From assembly GCA_017481925.1 (NCBI GenBank), contig JAFUOK010000069.1, forward strand, positions 1-52,790: a DNA stretch of 52,790 nucleotides, given 5' to 3'. Under the pieces are notes generated by a model. That model was not told where the DNA came from. It did not search any database and was given only the letters and a program-made list of their open reading frames with translations. The first letter of the stretch is position 1, and each line of letters opens with the position of its first letter. This stretch comes from Alistipes sp. (GTDB lineage Bacteria > Bacteroidota > Bacteroidia > Bacteroidales > Rikenellaceae). Positions 17,008 through 26,224 of this stretch are shown piece after piece. The translations under genes and the position numbers were made by a program.

Positions 17008-17778
17008 ATGACTGCTCTGTATAATGATATAATCTTTGGCCCCGTTCGTTCGCGCCGCCTGGGACTCTCGCTGGGAGTGAATCTGCTGCCCGTGGAGTCG
17101 AAGTTGTGCAGTTTCGACTGCATCTACTGCGAGTGCGGCTGGAACGATGAGCACCCTGGTCGTCGTCGCTTCAATTCGCGCGAGGATGTTCGCAATATGC
17201 TCCGTGAGGTGCTTGGACGTATGGTCGGCGAGGGTACGCCTCCCGATGTGATTACCTTTGCGGGTAATGGCGAGCCCACGATGCACCCCGACTTCGAGGG
17301 TGTGATTGACGATACTATCGCCCTGCGTGATGAGCTCTGTCCTGCGGCACGTGTGTCGGTGCTGAGCAATGCCACGCAGATTCACCGCGAGGATGTGCGC
17401 CGGGCGCTTCAGCGTGTGGATAACAATATTCTGAAGCTGGATTCGGCCTTTGACTCTACGGTGCAGTTGGTAAATAAGCCGCAGGGTGCTTATACCGTCG
17501 AGCGCACGGTTGAATTGTTGAAACTCTTCGAGGGGAGGCTCATCCTGCAGACTATGTTCCTGCGAGGCGAGTATGAGGGGCAGCGAGTTGATAACACCCG
17601 TGAGGAGGAGGTTGCGGCGTGGCTACGCCTTGTCGAGGAGATTGCTCCGCGTCAGGTTATGGTCTATTCGCTCGACCGCGATACCCCCTGCAAGCCGCTT
17701 GAAAAGGTCTCGCGTGAGGATCTGCTCGCAATTGCAGCACGCGTTGAGGCTCTGGGCATACCCTGCTCGGTGGCATAA
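17008..17778 (+). CDS. Radical SAM protein, COG0731-like
   Basis: A 256-residue iron-sulfur enzyme. The N terminus FGPVRSRRLGLSLGVNLLP is typical of the COG0731 (TYW1-related) group. The cluster motif is C34-SFD-C38-IY-C41, with a further Cys at 43. The SAM-binding GNGEPTMHPDF and VLSNATQI motifs follow. Archaeal and eukaryotic relatives make wyosine in tRNA-Phe, but bacterial members lack the flavodoxin domain and have no established role. It lies between the AraC gene and dxs (24 bases), in the same direction. The reaction is unknown; the fold call is firm. Confidence 0.9.
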   Translation: MTALYNDIIFGPVRSRRLGLSLGVNLLPVESKLCSFDCIYCECGWNDEHPGRRRFNSREDVRNMLREVLGRMVGEGTPPDVITFAGNGEPTMHPDFEGVIDDTIALRDELCPAARVSVLSNATQIHREDVRRALQRVDNNILKLDSAFDSTVQLVNKPQGAYTVERTVELLKLFEGRLILQTMFLRGEYEGQRVDNTREEEVAAWLRLVEEIAPRQVMVYSLDRDTPCKPLEKVSREDLLAIAARVEALGIPCSVA

Positions 17779-17802
17779 GAACAAAATAAGAATAAGTTGC
17801 GT

Positions 17803-19686
17803 ATGGAACACGTTGAATACGATCTACTATATAAAGTCAACTCACCTGCCGATCTCAAGAGCCTGAGCATTGAGCAGCTGCCTCAGTATTGCAGCGAACT
17901 GCGCCAATATATTATCGAGGAGTGTTCGAAGAATCCGGGTCACCTGGCATCGAGCCTCGGCACGGTCGAGCTGACAGTGGCTCTGCACTATGTCTATGAT
18001 GCGCCGTTCGATAAGTTGGTGTGGGACGTAGGTCATCAGGCCTATGCCCATAAGATTATCACTTCGCGTCGCGACCTCTTCCCCACTAATCGCAAGATGG
18101 GCGGCATCAGCGGCTTTCCGCGTATGGCCGAGAGCGAGTATGACGCCTTTGGTGCAGGTCACTCATCGACCTCCATATCGGCAGCCTACGGCCTGGCCAA
18201 GGCCGCCGAGTTGCAGGGTGTGGATAACCACGTTGTGGCTATCATCGGCGATGGTGCTATGACGGGCGGTCTGGCATTCGAGGGACTGAATAATGCAGGC
18301 GAGAAGAAGAAGGGAAAACTATTGGTCATCTTCAACGATAACGAGATGGCTATCGATGCCGCCACGGGCGCTCTGGATAGTTATCTTGCACGTATGTCCA
18401 CCTCTCGCTTCTACAATCGCTTCAAGCGAGGCTTGTGGCGCATTCTCTCACACGTGCCTCCCGTGTTGCGCTTCTGCCAGAAGGCGGGCAACGCCGTAAA
18501 GCAGGGCTTGTTGCAGAATAGTAATCTTTTTGAGAGCCTTAACTTCCGCTACTTCGGGCAGCTGGACGGTCACGATGTGAAGGAGCTGGTGCGTATGCTC
18601 TCGGCGCTGAAAGATATCGATGAACCAAAACTTCTGCACGTCATCACCACCAAGGGTAAGGGCTACACCCCTGCCGAGGATAATCAGTCGGTATGGCACG
18701 CCCCGGGACGCTTCAATCCCGAGACGGGCGAGCGCATCCCTTCGCCCTCTGCGGCGGCACGCTATCAGGATGTCTTTGGAGAGACGTTGGTGGAGTTGGC
18801 CCGTGAGGATGATAAGATTGTCGGCATTACACCCGCTATGCCGTCGGGCTGCTCGATGAATATTATGATGCAGCAGATGCCCGAGCGTTGCTTCGATGTG
18901 GGTATCGCCGAGGGTCACGCCGTAACCTTCTCGGCCGGCTTGGCAGCAGGAGGTATGCATCCCGTATGTAATATCTACTCGTCGTTTATGCAGCGAGCCT
19001 ACGATAATGTGATCCACGATGTGGCGCTGCAACGCCTGCCTGTTACGTTCTGCATCGACCGTGGCGGTCTGGTGGGTGAGGATGGAGCCACACACCACGG
19101 AGCCTTCGATATGGCATACTTCGCCTGCGTGCCCAATATGATTGTGGCGGCACCTATGGACGAACGGGAACTCCGCAATATGCTCTATACGGCAGTAAAT
19201 ACACCTCAGCCATACTCTATCCGCTATCCGCGCGGTTGCGGCGAGGGTGTAGAGTGGCGAGGCTTGCCATTTGAGAAGATTCCTGCGGGTCGGGGTCGCA
19301 AGCTGCGCGATGGCGAGGATGTGGCTCTGCTCACGATAGGTACGGTGGCGCACTTCGCTCGTGAGGCGGCCGAGCGCATCGAACGCGAGGGCGTGGCGAC
19401 GGTGGCACACTACGATTTGCGCTTTGTCAAGCCACTGGATGATGCTCTGCTGGAGGAGGTAGGCAAGAAATTCAAGAAGATCATAACTATCGAGGACGGT
19501 ATCCTGCGCGGAGGCGTGGGCGAGGCCGTAGTGAAGTGGATGAACGATCACGGTTATGCACCACAGATCACGACGCTCGGCATTGACGATACCTTCGTCG
19601 AGCACGGCACACCGCAGGAGTTGTACGCTCTGTGCGGCTATGATGCGGATGGAGTGGAACGAGCAATCAGAAATATTTTACGATGA
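17803..19686 (+). CDS. dxs: 1-deoxy-D-xylulose-5-phosphate synthase
   Basis: A 627-residue thiamine-diphosphate enzyme that condenses pyruvate and glyceraldehyde 3-phosphate, the entry step of the MEP isoprenoid pathway. It has VWDVGHQAYAHKIIT (cofactor-region His), GHSSTSISAAYGLA, the ThDP motif GDGAMTGGLAFEGLNNAG, DVGIAEGHAVTFSAGLA with the catalytic Glu, and the C-terminal transketolase domain ending in LGIDDTFVEHGT. The ATG at 17803 (MEHVEYDLLYKV) is chosen over a TTG six bases earlier. Its stop overlaps the start of the next gene by four bases (ATGA), implying translational coupling. Confidence 0.97.
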   Translation: MEHVEYDLLYKVNSPADLKSLSIEQLPQYCSELRQYIIEECSKNPGHLASSLGTVELTVALHYVYDAPFDKLVWDVGHQAYAHKIITSRRDLFPTNRKMGGISGFPRMAESEYDAFGAGHSSTSISAAYGLAKAAELQGVDNHVVAIIGDGAMTGGLAFEGLNNAGEKKKGKLLVIFNDNEMAIDAATGALDSYLARMSTSRFYNRFKRGLWRILSHVPPVLRFCQKAGNAVKQGLLQNSNLFESLNFRYFGQLDGHDVKELVRMLSALKDIDEPKLLHVITTKGKGYTPAEDNQSVWHAPGRFNPETGERIPSPSAAARYQDVFGETLVELAREDDKIVGITPAMPSGCSMNIMMQQMPERCFDVGIAEGHAVTFSAGLAAGGMHPVCNIYSSFMQRAYDNVIHDVALQRLPVTFCIDRGGLVGEDGATHHGAFDMAYFACVPNMIVAAPMDERELRNMLYTAVNTPQPYSIRYPRGCGEGVEWRGLPFEKIPAGRGRKLRDGEDVALLTIGTVAHFAREAAERIEREGVATVAHYDLRFVKPLDDALLEEVGKKFKKIITIEDGILRGGVGEAVVKWMNDHGYAPQITTLGIDDTFVEHGTPQELYALCGYDADGVERAIRNILR

Positions 19687-20543
19687 GAATAGTGCTGGTG
19701 TGCGCCACAATGTTGTTGCTTGGTACGATAGCGTGGGCGCAGGAGAGTGTGGTGGGGGAGTTGGAGCCCTATGTGAATGTGGCAGAACTGCTGCCCGCTG
19801 ATGTTGAGGTGCAGGGCGCTACGCAGGGCTTTGCTGTGTATGGCCGTTATGGTTTCTCGATGCACGACAAGGGTCAGTGTGTTGTGATAGATATGCGTCG
19901 CAGAGAGTTTGTATCGACCTTTGTTATGGAGGGTAATACGGGTCACTGCAACAACGCTTCGTTTGGCGTGGAACGTGCCACGCGACGTTCTCCTTTTCCT
20001 CTGTTGTATGTTACCGAGTGCCGTGGCGAGCGTGCCTGCTATGTAAATGATGTGACCCTTACGGGCTCACGCCTTGTGCAGAAGATATTCTACGACGGTG
20101 ACGAGATCACAGGCCCCGCCGACTGGGTCGTAGATGCACGCAATAGACGGATATATCTCTACTGCACTATCGGCACACTGCGCTGGTTGAAGGCTTTTTC
20201 GCTGCCTGCACTTGCTGATTCTGATGCCAGTGGCGAGGTGCATCTCAAACCCTCGGACGCCATAGCATCCCTGCCTGCGGGCGAGGTAGCCATACCGCAG
20301 GGTAGCCACATCTGGGGACGATATCTCTTCCTGCCTGCAGGTATTCCGCCCCGCGTGACATCACTCCATACGACGGACATCATCTCTGCTCGTCGAGTAT
20401 CCTCAATCGACCTCTCTCATCTGGGCCTCGAGCCCGAGGGTGTAGCCACCCGAGGTCGTTGGCTCTATCTCTCGTTCCATACGCCACGCAACGTGCGGGC
20501 AAACGTAATCTACCGCTTGCGTCTTACGGCTGGTCGAAGATAA
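19683..20543 (+). CDS. Exported protein of unknown function
   Basis: A 286-residue protein I cannot assign. A signal peptide (MRIVLVCATMLLLGTIAWAQ) is clear. The mature part alternates short hydrophobic strands with polar turns (for example GFAVYGRYGFSMHDKGQCVVIDMRRREFVSTF, RNRRIYLYCTIGTLRWLKAFSLPAL, GVATRGRWLYLSFHTP), which suggests a beta-propeller with repeated blades that follow displayed values, as in TolB- or NHL-like proteins. Four Cys residues lie in the mature part. It is translationally coupled to dxs by an ATGA overlap, and its end overlaps the convergent lipocalin gene by 20 bases. Confidence 0.75.
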   Translation: MRIVLVCATMLLLGTIAWAQESVVGELEPYVNVAELLPADVEVQGATQGFAVYGRYGFSMHDKGQCVVIDMRRREFVSTFVMEGNTGHCNNASFGVERATRRSPFPLLYVTECRGERACYVNDVTLTGSRLVQKIFYDGDEITGPADWVVDARNRRIYLYCTIGTLRWLKAFSLPALADSDASGEVHLKPSDAIASLPAGEVAIPQGSHIWGRYLFLPAGIPPRVTSLHTTDIISARRVSSIDLSHLGLEPEGVATRGRWLYLSFHTPRNVRANVIYRLRLTAGRR

Positions 20544-21087
20544 GATTCTCGGTGTTGTAGCCACGTTTCTCGGCAAGGTCGATTATGTGGTCGATGGTCG
20601 CATCGGGCAACGTGGGAGTACGCGATAAGATCCACAGATAGCGTGGTGAGCGACTGCCTATGAGAGCCCATTCGCCCTTCTCGCCCATGTCGAGGATGTT
20701 GTAATCGGAGTAGAATATCCAGAAGAACGATACTCGCAACCGCCCCGGCTCGGCTGTTGTCTTGGCGCGGCCTATGGATTGGCGCACCTCGTCACCACGA
20801 AGTCCCGTGTTTATAACCTCCACCATTCCATCATCTTGCAGACGGTAGTCGGCCGTCACCTCACGCATGCCGCGTTCGAAGTTGTGGTCAAAGCGGGCTA
20901 TCTCGTACCAGCGTCCCATCAGCGAGTCGAGTGAGAAGTTCTTGACCGTCGAGCGGTCGATCGAATCACGCCCGGCATTATATACGCAGGCGGCAAGTAA
21001 CATCATTAGCAGGAGTAACACAACAGTCATACGAAATTTAAATCTAAACAGGGATAAAATTAACTCTTCTTTCATATCATTTTTCAT
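20524..21087 (-). CDS. Lipocalin family lipoprotein (Blc-like)
   Basis: A protein of up to 187 residues, anchored by a lipobox (MLLAAC) and matching bacterial lipocalin Blc, an outer-membrane lipoprotein that binds lysophospholipids or fatty acids. The lipocalin signature GRWYEIARFDHNFERG follows about 20 residues after the lipidated Cys. Later come VTADYRLQDDGMVEVINTG and the closing WILSRTPTLPDATIDHIIDLAEKRGYN, which is typical of Blc. The start is uncertain: the ATG at 21030 gives a very short signal without a basic N terminus, so one of the upstream ATGs (21087 or 21075) is likelier. It is convergent with the preceding gene. Confidence 0.9.
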   Translation of the reverse strand: MKNDMKEELILSLFRFKFRMTVVLLLLMMLLAACVYNAGRDSIDRSTVKNFSLDSLMGRWYEIARFDHNFERGMREVTADYRLQDDGMVEVINTGLRGDEVRQSIGRAKTTAEPGRLRVSFFWIFYSDYNILDMGEKGEWALIGSRSPRYLWILSRTPTLPDATIDHIIDLAEKRGYNTENLIFDQP

Positions 21088-21109
21088 ACCAACTTTTCAG
21101 GATTCTCTA

Positions 21110-21117
21110 TATCTTTG
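21110..21117 (+). promoter_or_regulatory. Promoter -7 box of the HD-domain gene
   Basis: TATCTTTG, 21 bases before the ATG at 21139, fits TAnnTTTG. It implies a leader of fewer than 20 bases. Confidence 0.55.
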
Positions 21118-21138
21118 CCCCAGCAAAAACCGTGCATT

Positions 21139-21777
21139 ATGATACGTCAAGAGATTATCGCATACGTCGAACAAAACATACTTCCGCTCTACGACCACTT
21201 CGATCGTGGTCACCGCCGCGACCATGCCTGTCAGGTTATCGAGCGCAGCGCACAACTCGCTCGTGGCTTTGATGTGGATGAGGAGATGGTCTATGTCGTG
21301 GCTGCCTACCACGACACGGGACTGCGTTATGGCCGAGCACAGCATCACACCGACTCGGCCCGCATAATACGCGCAGATGAGATGCTGCGCGAGTGGTTCA
21401 CAGAGGAGCAGATTCTTACGATGGCCGATGCCGCTGAGGATCATCGTGCCTCGACCGACCACGCCCCACGCACGATATATGGCCGTATAGTGGCCGAAGC
21501 CGATCGTCTGATTATACCCGAACTGATCGTGCGCCGCACGGTGCAGTATAGTCTGGCTAACTTCCCCTCGCTTGACTATGAGGGGCATTGGCACCGCTCC
21601 CTGCAACATCTGGAGGAGAAGTATGCCGAGGGAGGTTATCTGCGTCTTTGGATAGAAGGTTCGGATAATGAGTTGCAGTTGCAGGCGTTGCGGGGCATTA
21701 TAGCCGATAGAGAGAGCCTGAGAGCCTTATACGACAGAATCTTTGAGGAGGAGAAAAATAAAAAAGAGAAATTATAG
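21139..21777 (+). CDS. HD-domain phosphohydrolase-like protein
   Basis: A 212-residue cytosolic protein with an HD metal-dependent phosphohydrolase domain. Metal ligands are visible as His25/His29 in RGHRRDHA, His58-Asp59 in VYVVAAYHDTG, a further AEDHRAS and a distal AEADRL. Small stand-alone HD proteins act on nucleotides or related phosphate esters, but this one has no specific relative that I recognise. The ATG at 21139 follows a promoter box closely. It ends in a strong shared terminator before folB. Confidence 0.85.
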   Translation: MIRQEIIAYVEQNILPLYDHFDRGHRRDHACQVIERSAQLARGFDVDEEMVYVVAAYHDTGLRYGRAQHHTDSARIIRADEMLREWFTEEQILTMADAAEDHRASTDHAPRTIYGRIVAEADRLIIPELIVRRTVQYSLANFPSLDYEGHWHRSLQHLEEKYAEGGYLRLWIEGSDNELQLQALRGIIADRESLRALYDRIFEEEKNKKEKL

Positions 21778-21792
21778 TGGTACGCCAACAAT

Positions 21793-21830
21793 AAAAAAGA
21801 GTAGTTTTCTACGGAAAACTACTCTTTTTT
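21793..21830. terminator. Bidirectional terminator (HD gene / folB)
   Basis: A perfect 17-bp stem, AAAAAAGAGTAGTTTTC and GAAAACTACTCTTTTTT, with a TACG loop. It serves the convergent HD-domain gene and the folB-tyrS-dnaX transcript. Confidence 0.95.
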
Positions 21831-21831
21831 A

Positions 21832-22185
21832 TTATCCTTTTAGTGTTACACTCACACGTCCCACCTTGCCTCCGAGTGGCGGGGCTAACTTCGCCACCAT
21901 ACACTCCACCTCCACAATCTCAGGGTAGAGCTCGCGCACGGCTCGTATGATGTTCTGCGCCACGCACTCGATGGTGCGACACTTTACGCGCATCACCTCA
22001 CGCACCTTCTCATATACGGTCAGGTAGTTCACAGCCTTCTCCACTGCATCCTCGTCAGCCACAGCACCCAAGGGAGTCGTGATGGCGAGTTCTACGACAA
22101 AGCGGTTTCCCACCTGCTGCTCTAGGTCGTAGCAGCCGTGGTAGGCACGGAACTCCATCTGCTCAAGGCGAATAGTGTAGAGCAT
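21832..22185 (-). CDS. folB: Dihydroneopterin aldolase
   Basis: A 117-residue cytosolic folate-pathway enzyme that converts 7,8-dihydroneopterin to 6-hydroxymethyl-dihydropterin and glycolaldehyde. The N terminus TIRLEQMEFRAYHGCYDLEQQVGNRFVVELAI carries the family's FxAYHG and E-Q motif, and the core includes LTVYEKVREVM and TIECVAQNIIRAV. The catalytic Lys region near the end (MVAKLAPPLGG) is present. It starts 7 bases after tyrS ends, in the same operon. Confidence 0.93.
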   Translation of the reverse strand: MLYTIRLEQMEFRAYHGCYDLEQQVGNRFVVELAITTPLGAVADEDAVEKAVNYLTVYEKVREVMRVKCRTIECVAQNIIRAVRELYPEIVEVECMVAKLAPPLGGKVGRVSVTLKG

Positions 22186-22192
22186 AACGGTC

Positions 22193-23491
22193 TTATTCTA
22201 CGATGATGAGGTAATAGTTCTTCTTACCGCGCTGTGCAATCATATACTTGTCGGCGATAAGGTCAGCCTCGGTAACCGCACGCATAGGATCTGTAACCTT
22301 CTCCTTATTGAGCGACACGCCACCGCCCTGAACCATCTTGCGGCACTCGCCCTTTGAGGGGAATACCTTCGTGAGGTCGGCACACAGATCAACGAACGTG
22401 CAACCCAACTGCTCACGCTTGATAGTGAACTGGGGCACGCCCTCGAACACCTGCAATAGCGTCTGCTCATCCAGACGGTGCAGAGCCTCCGATGTGGCAC
22501 CACCGAAGAGAATCTGCGATGCCTCGACAGCCTTCTCGTACTCCTCCGCGGAGTGGATCATCGTGGTAACCTCCTTAGCCAGCGTCTTCTGCAACTCACG
22601 CAAGTGGGGAGCCTCCTCGTGGCGAGCGATGAGTGACTCGATGGTCTCGCGGTCGAGCAGGGTGAAGATCTTGATGTAGCGCTTTGCGTCCTCGTCGCTC
22701 ACGTTCAACCAGAACTGATAGAACTTGTAGGGTGAGGTGTAGCGGGGTGAGAGCCATACGTTGCCGCTCTCGGTCTTGCCGAACTTCGTGCCGTCAGCCT
22801 TGGTGATAAGGGGGCAGGTGATTGCAAATGCCTCATTCTCCGAGCCCAGCTTGCGGCGGATAAGCTCCGTACCTGTGGTGATGTTACCCCACTGGTCGGC
22901 ACCTCCCAACTGAACCTTACAGCCCAGCGTCTGGTAGAGGTGCAGGAAGTCGTAACCCTGCAGGAGCTGATATGTAAACTCGGTGAATGACATACCCTCG
23001 CCCTCGCCCGAGAAACGCTTCTTCACAGAGTCCTTGGCCATCATATAGTTAACGGTGATGCACTTGCCGATGTCGCGTGCAAAGTCGAGGAATGAGAACT
23101 CCTTCATCCAGTCGTAGTTGTTCACCAGCAGAGCCTTGTTCTCGGCATCCGACTCAAAGTCGATAAGCTTCGCGAGCTGTGCCTTGATAGCCTCCTGATT
23201 GTGACGAAGGGTAGCCTCATCCAGCAGGTTGCGCTCCTGTGACTTACCACTCGGGTCGCCAATCATACCCGTAGCACCACCCACAAGGGCGATAGGGCGG
23301 TGGCCACACATCTGGAAGTGCTTCAGAATCATAACACCTACCAGGTGACCAATATGCAGTGAGTCGGCCGTGGGGTCAATGCCCAGATAGGCCGTAGTCA
23401 TCTCCTTCTCGAGTTGCTCCTTTGCGCCAGGCATAATGGTGTGAATCATACCACGCCATTCGAGCTCTTCTACAAAATTCTTTGTTGCCAT
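22193..23491 (-). CDS. tyrS: Tyrosyl-tRNA synthetase
   Basis: A 432-residue class I synthetase that charges tRNA-Tyr. The HIGH motif appears as [10 protein letters not shown] near residue 45, and the KMSKS counterpart is KFGKT ([13 protein letters not shown]), the normal variant in the bacterial TyrS branch. [14 protein letters not shown] binds tyrosine. The C-terminal S4-like RNA-binding part contains [13 protein letters not shown]. The ATG at 23491 (MATKNFVEE) fits family starts; an earlier in-frame ATG at 23527 would overlap dnaX. It lies 28 bases downstream of dnaX. Confidence 0.96.
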   Translation of the reverse strand: MATKNFVEELEWRGMIHTIMPGAKEQLEKEMTTAYLGIDPTADSLHIGHLVGVMILKHFQMCGHRPIALVGGATGMIGDPSGKSQERNLLDEATLRHNQEAIKAQLAKLIDFESDAENKALLVNNYDWMKEFSFLDFARDIGKCITVNYMMAKDSVKKRFSGEGEGMSFTEFTYQLLQGYDFLHLYQTLGCKVQLGGADQWGNITTGTELIRRKLGSENEAFAITCPLITKADGTKFGKTESGNVWLSPRYTSPYKFYQFWLNVSDEDAKRYIKIFTLLDRETIESLIARHEEAPHLRELQKTLAKEVTTMIHSAEEYEKAVEASQILFGGATSEALHRLDEQTLLQVFEGVPQFTIKREQLGCTFVDLCADLTKVFPSKGECRKMVQGGGVSLNKEKVTDPMRAVTEADLIADKYMIAQRGKKNYYLIIVE

Positions 23492-23519
23492 TGTTTTCCT
23501 ATTATCGTTTTGTTTATGT

Positions 23520-25316
23520 CTATTCATACTCCATCTCCAGAACCTTCTTCAGTTCGGCGAGCATAGGATTCTTTTCGGTCATATAGTGTATGCGATCCTC
23601 CAACTTGATAGGTCGTGCGGCTCGCACCTGATCATTCACCTTCACCTCCAGCTCCAGCGAGCCCTCCACGCCTGCCGTGCGTGCAATGGTGAGCAGCAGC
23701 TCGGTCTTCGAGCGCATGATCTCCTCGTAGAGCGTCTGCGAGGGCACCTCCACCACGATGGTGTGACCCTGCACCTTCATCTGCTCAAAAGCCACCACAA
23801 AACGTGGACGCTCCAGCAGAATAGCCTGTACCACAGCCTTGCGATTATTGGCAATCTTCTGCTCGCTCTCGGGGTCGAAATCCTGCCTCTGCTGTGGCTG
23901 CGGCTGTTCGGGCGTTGCAGCGGGTTGTTCCCTCTCGGCCGCCATAGCACTCATCATACTTGCTATGGAGAACGATGCCACCGACGAACGATGCATTCCT
24001 GTTGCTGGTCGCGGCGCTGGCTCCGCCACCGTTGTCTGTGTCTTGACCTGAGGGTCGGGTGTTGATACCTTGACCTCCGGTGTTGGCTGCGGGGTGGGCG
24101 TAGCAGATTGTGCGCTCGTCGCGGGGACTACGCTTGCAGCCTGCACGGCACTACCACCTGCGGGTGTAATGGTTGTGGGGAGGTCGGGGAGCGTGTAGCA
24201 CTCGTCTAAGGGGTCGTCGTCATTTTTTTTTTTGCCGAGACTTGCAATCTTCATAAGTCCCAGTTCAACCAACAGACGCTGATTCGACGACTGCTTTATG
24301 CGTCCATCCGATTCGGTGAGTATCGAGATGGCTCCAAAGAGGAACTCCTCCGAACAACTCTCTGCTTGGCGACGATATCGCTCCAGCAGCGAGCCGGTGA
24401 GTTCGATAAGCGATATTGCGGGGCCCTTGGCCAGCAGCAGATCGCGCATATGCTGATTCAATCCAGCCATAAATGTCTGACCTGAAAATCCCTTGGCCAG
24501 CACCTGGTCGAAGTCGATGAGTGCCTGTGTATAGTTGCCTGCGAGCAGCTGCTCGGTCATCGTGAAGTATGTGTCGTAGTCCAGCACGTTCAGAGTCTGT
24601 GCCACGGCCTTGTATTGCAGGTCGGCGTTGCAGAACGATACGGCCTTGTCGAACATCGACAGCGCATCGCGCATACCGCCATCGGCTTTTTGTGCGATGA
24701 GGTTCAGCGACTCCTCGTCATAGCGTACCCCCTCCTTGTCGGCGATGTGGCGCAGGTAGTGAACCGAATCTTCAACCTTGATGCGGTTGAAGTCGTAAAC
24801 CTGACAGCGCGAAAGGATGGTGGGGATGATCTTATGCTTCTCGGTAGTCGCCAAGATGAATACTGCGTGACGGGGCGGCTCCTCCAGCGTCTTGAGGAAG
24901 GCATTGAAAGCCTGCTGCGAGAGCATATGCACCTCGTCGATGATGAAGAGCGAGTACTTGCCGATCTGTGGCATGATGCGCACCTGCTCGATCAGAGCAC
25001 GGATGTCATCCACCGAGTTGTTCGATGCGGCATCCAACTCGTGGATGTTCATCGAGCGACCCTCGTTGAAGGCACGGCACGACTCACACTCGTTGCACGC
25101 CTCCGAGCCTATGGGATTGAGGCAATTTATCGCCTTGGCGAAGATACGCGCACACGTTGTCTTACCCACTCCGCGAGGACCGCAGAAGAGGTATGCGTGT
25201 GCCAGCTGACCACGCTCTATAGCGTTTCGGAGCGTCGAGGTGATGCTCTGCTGACCCACTACCGATTCGAATGTGGCAGGGCGGTATTTTCGTGCCGAAA
25301 CAATAAATTCGCTCAT
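23520..25316 (-). CDS. dnaX: DNA polymerase III subunit gamma/tau
   Basis: A 598-residue clamp-loader ATPase. Walker A is GPRGVGKT with Lys52. The zinc module has Cys residues at 74, 77 and 80 plus Cys65. Walker B is IIDEVHML, and the SRC arginine-finger motif appears as [11 protein letters not shown]. Domain III ends near residue 360. Then come an A11 run in the coding strand (24223-24233; residues Lys362-Asn365), a Pro/Gln/Thr-rich linker to about residue 490, and a C-terminal tau region that contacts polymerase and helicase. Either single-base slip at A11 gives a stop within nine codons, so a short gamma form of about 365-369 residues is likely. Confidence 0.96.
   Translation of the reverse strand: MSEFIVSARKYRPATFESVVGQQSITSTLRNAIERGQLAHAYLFCGPRGVGKTTCARIFAKAINCLNPIGSEACNECESCRAFNEGRSMNIHELDAASNNSVDDIRALIEQVRIMPQIGKYSLFIIDEVHMLSQQAFNAFLKTLEEPPRHAVFILATTEKHKIIPTILSRCQVYDFNRIKVEDSVHYLRHIADKEGVRYDEESLNLIAQKADGGMRDALSMFDKAVSFCNADLQYKAVAQTLNVLDYDTYFTMTEQLLAGNYTQALIDFDQVLAKGFSGQTFMAGLNQHMRDLLLAKGPAISLIELTGSLLERYRRQAESCSEEFLFGAISILTESDGRIKQSSNQRLLVELGLMKIASLGKKKNDDDPLDECYTLPDLPTTITPAGGSAVQAASVVPATSAQSATPTPQPTPEVKVSTPDPQVKTQTTVAEPAPRPATGMHRSSVASFSIASMMSAMAAEREQPAATPEQPQPQQRQDFDPESEQKIANNRKAVVQAILLERPRFVVAFEQMKVQGHTIVVEVPSQTLYEEIMRSKTELLLTIARTAGVEGSLELEVKVNDQVRAARPIKLEDRIHYMTEKNPMLAELKKVLEMEYE
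24223..24233 (-). promoter_or_regulatory. A11 slippage site inside dnaX
   Basis: Eleven consecutive As in the coding strand (GGC-A11-TGACG). The normal frame reads Gly-Lys-Lys-Lys-Asn-Asp. One extra A gives four Lys and then TGA. One A fewer gives Lys-Lys-Lys-Met-Thr-Thr-Thr-Pro and then TAG. The position matches the domain III/IV boundary where other bacteria make gamma by frameshift or transcript slippage. Confidence 0.75.
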
Positions 25317-25323
25317 AATAGCG

Positions 25324-25331
25324 CAAAGGTA
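25324..25331 (-). promoter_or_regulatory. Promoter -7 box abutting dnaX
   Basis: On the minus strand this reads TAccTTTG, with only seven bases (CGCTATT) before the dnaX ATG. Transcription from it would start within a few bases of the start codon. No TTTG at normal spacing is seen upstream. Confidence 0.5.
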
Positions 25332-25370
25332 GTAATTTTTTTGCCAACTATGGCTGCCGAGGGCGAGAAA

Positions 25371-26144
25371 TTACGCCTCGACAACAGTTACTTCTATGCC
25401 GCGAGCCTCCAGAGCCTCGAGCATATGGCGGGGTATGCCGTTGTCGGTGATGATCTGATCCACGTCGTCGATACCGCAGATGCGGCTGAAACCACGGCGT
25501 CCGAACTTCGACGAGTCGCACAATACGATGACCTTCTCCGTAGCGCCTATCATTACACGGTTCAGATTGGCCTCCAGCAGGTTAGTTGTAGAGAGACCGT
25601 GCTCGGGGTCGATGCCGTCCACACCTATGAAGAGCTTGCTGCCGGTATAGTTCTCCAGCTGACGCTCCGCATCGCAGCCGATGGTTGAGAGCGACGAGCC
25701 ACGCACGATGCCTCCGAGCTGGATAACGTCGATGTTGCGACTCTTGGAGAGTATGGTTGCCACGTTCAGCGCCGAGGTGATGACGGTCAGATGGCCGCTG
25801 TCGTCGGGCTGAATCTCGCGCGCGAGGTATTGCACCGTCGTTCCCGAGGCGATGATGATCGAGTCGTTGGGCTCGATCAGACGCACCGCACGCTTGGCGA
25901 TGGCGGTCTTCTCGGCGGGGAACTGATGCTCCTTGATGTTCACGTCGCGGTCGTTGATGTAGGGGCTGATTTTGATCGCCTTGCCGTGAGCGCGGTAGAG
26001 CACGCCTGCCTGCTCGAGGATGGTGAGATCCTTGCGGATGGTAACCTCCGATACGTTGAGCAGAACCGAAAGTTCGGTTACGCTGACCTGTCCCTTGGCC
26101 TCCACTTCGCGGGTGATAAATTCGTGACGTTCGGTAATATTCAT
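25371..26144 (-). CDS. DeoR/GlpR family transcriptional regulator
   Basis: A 257-residue repressor-type regulator. Its N-terminal winged HTH reads RHEFITREVEAKGQVSVTELSVLLNVSEVTIRKDLTILEQAGVLYRAHGKA, the classic DeoR signature. Residues 75-250 form the sugar-phosphate sensor with SIIIASGTTVQYLAREI, IQLGGIVRGSS and KLFIGVDGID motifs, which bind phosphorylated ligands such as glycerol 3-phosphate. It is divergent from glpT with 124 bases between, which makes glpT the likely target and glycerol 3-phosphate or a hexose phosphate the likely ligand (inference). Confidence 0.92.
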   Translation of the reverse strand: MNITERHEFITREVEAKGQVSVTELSVLLNVSEVTIRKDLTILEQAGVLYRAHGKAIKISPYINDRDVNIKEHQFPAEKTAIAKRAVRLIEPNDSIIIASGTTVQYLAREIQPDDSGHLTVITSALNVATILSKSRNIDVIQLGGIVRGSSLSTIGCDAERQLENYTGSKLFIGVDGIDPEHGLSTTNLLEANLNRVMIGATEKVIVLCDSSKFGRRGFSRICGIDDVDQIITDNGIPRHMLEALEARGIEVTVVEA

Positions 26145-26192
26145 CTCTCAAATGTTTTGTTTGGCGTAAAGATAGTGAAAATTCAAAAAAAA

Positions 26193-26224
26193 CTTGTCTA
26201 TCCGTCGAAATAATAGTACTTTTG
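26193..26224 (+). promoter_or_regulatory. Promoter of glpT
   Basis: TACTTTTG at 26217-26224 fits TAnnTTTG, with CTTG at 26193-26196, 20 bases upstream. It lies in the glpT/DeoR divergent region, where an operator would be expected. Confidence 0.6.

Noticed and set aside
18448-19605. 385-codon minus-strand frame opposite dxs.
   Set aside because: Mirror of dxs codon structure: His/Cys/Arg-rich nonsense with no domain features.
23586-25688. Several long plus-strand frames opposite dnaX and the DeoR gene (up to about 350 codons).
   Set aside because: Shadows of GC-rich, strongly coding minus-strand genes. They lack family motifs and promoters.
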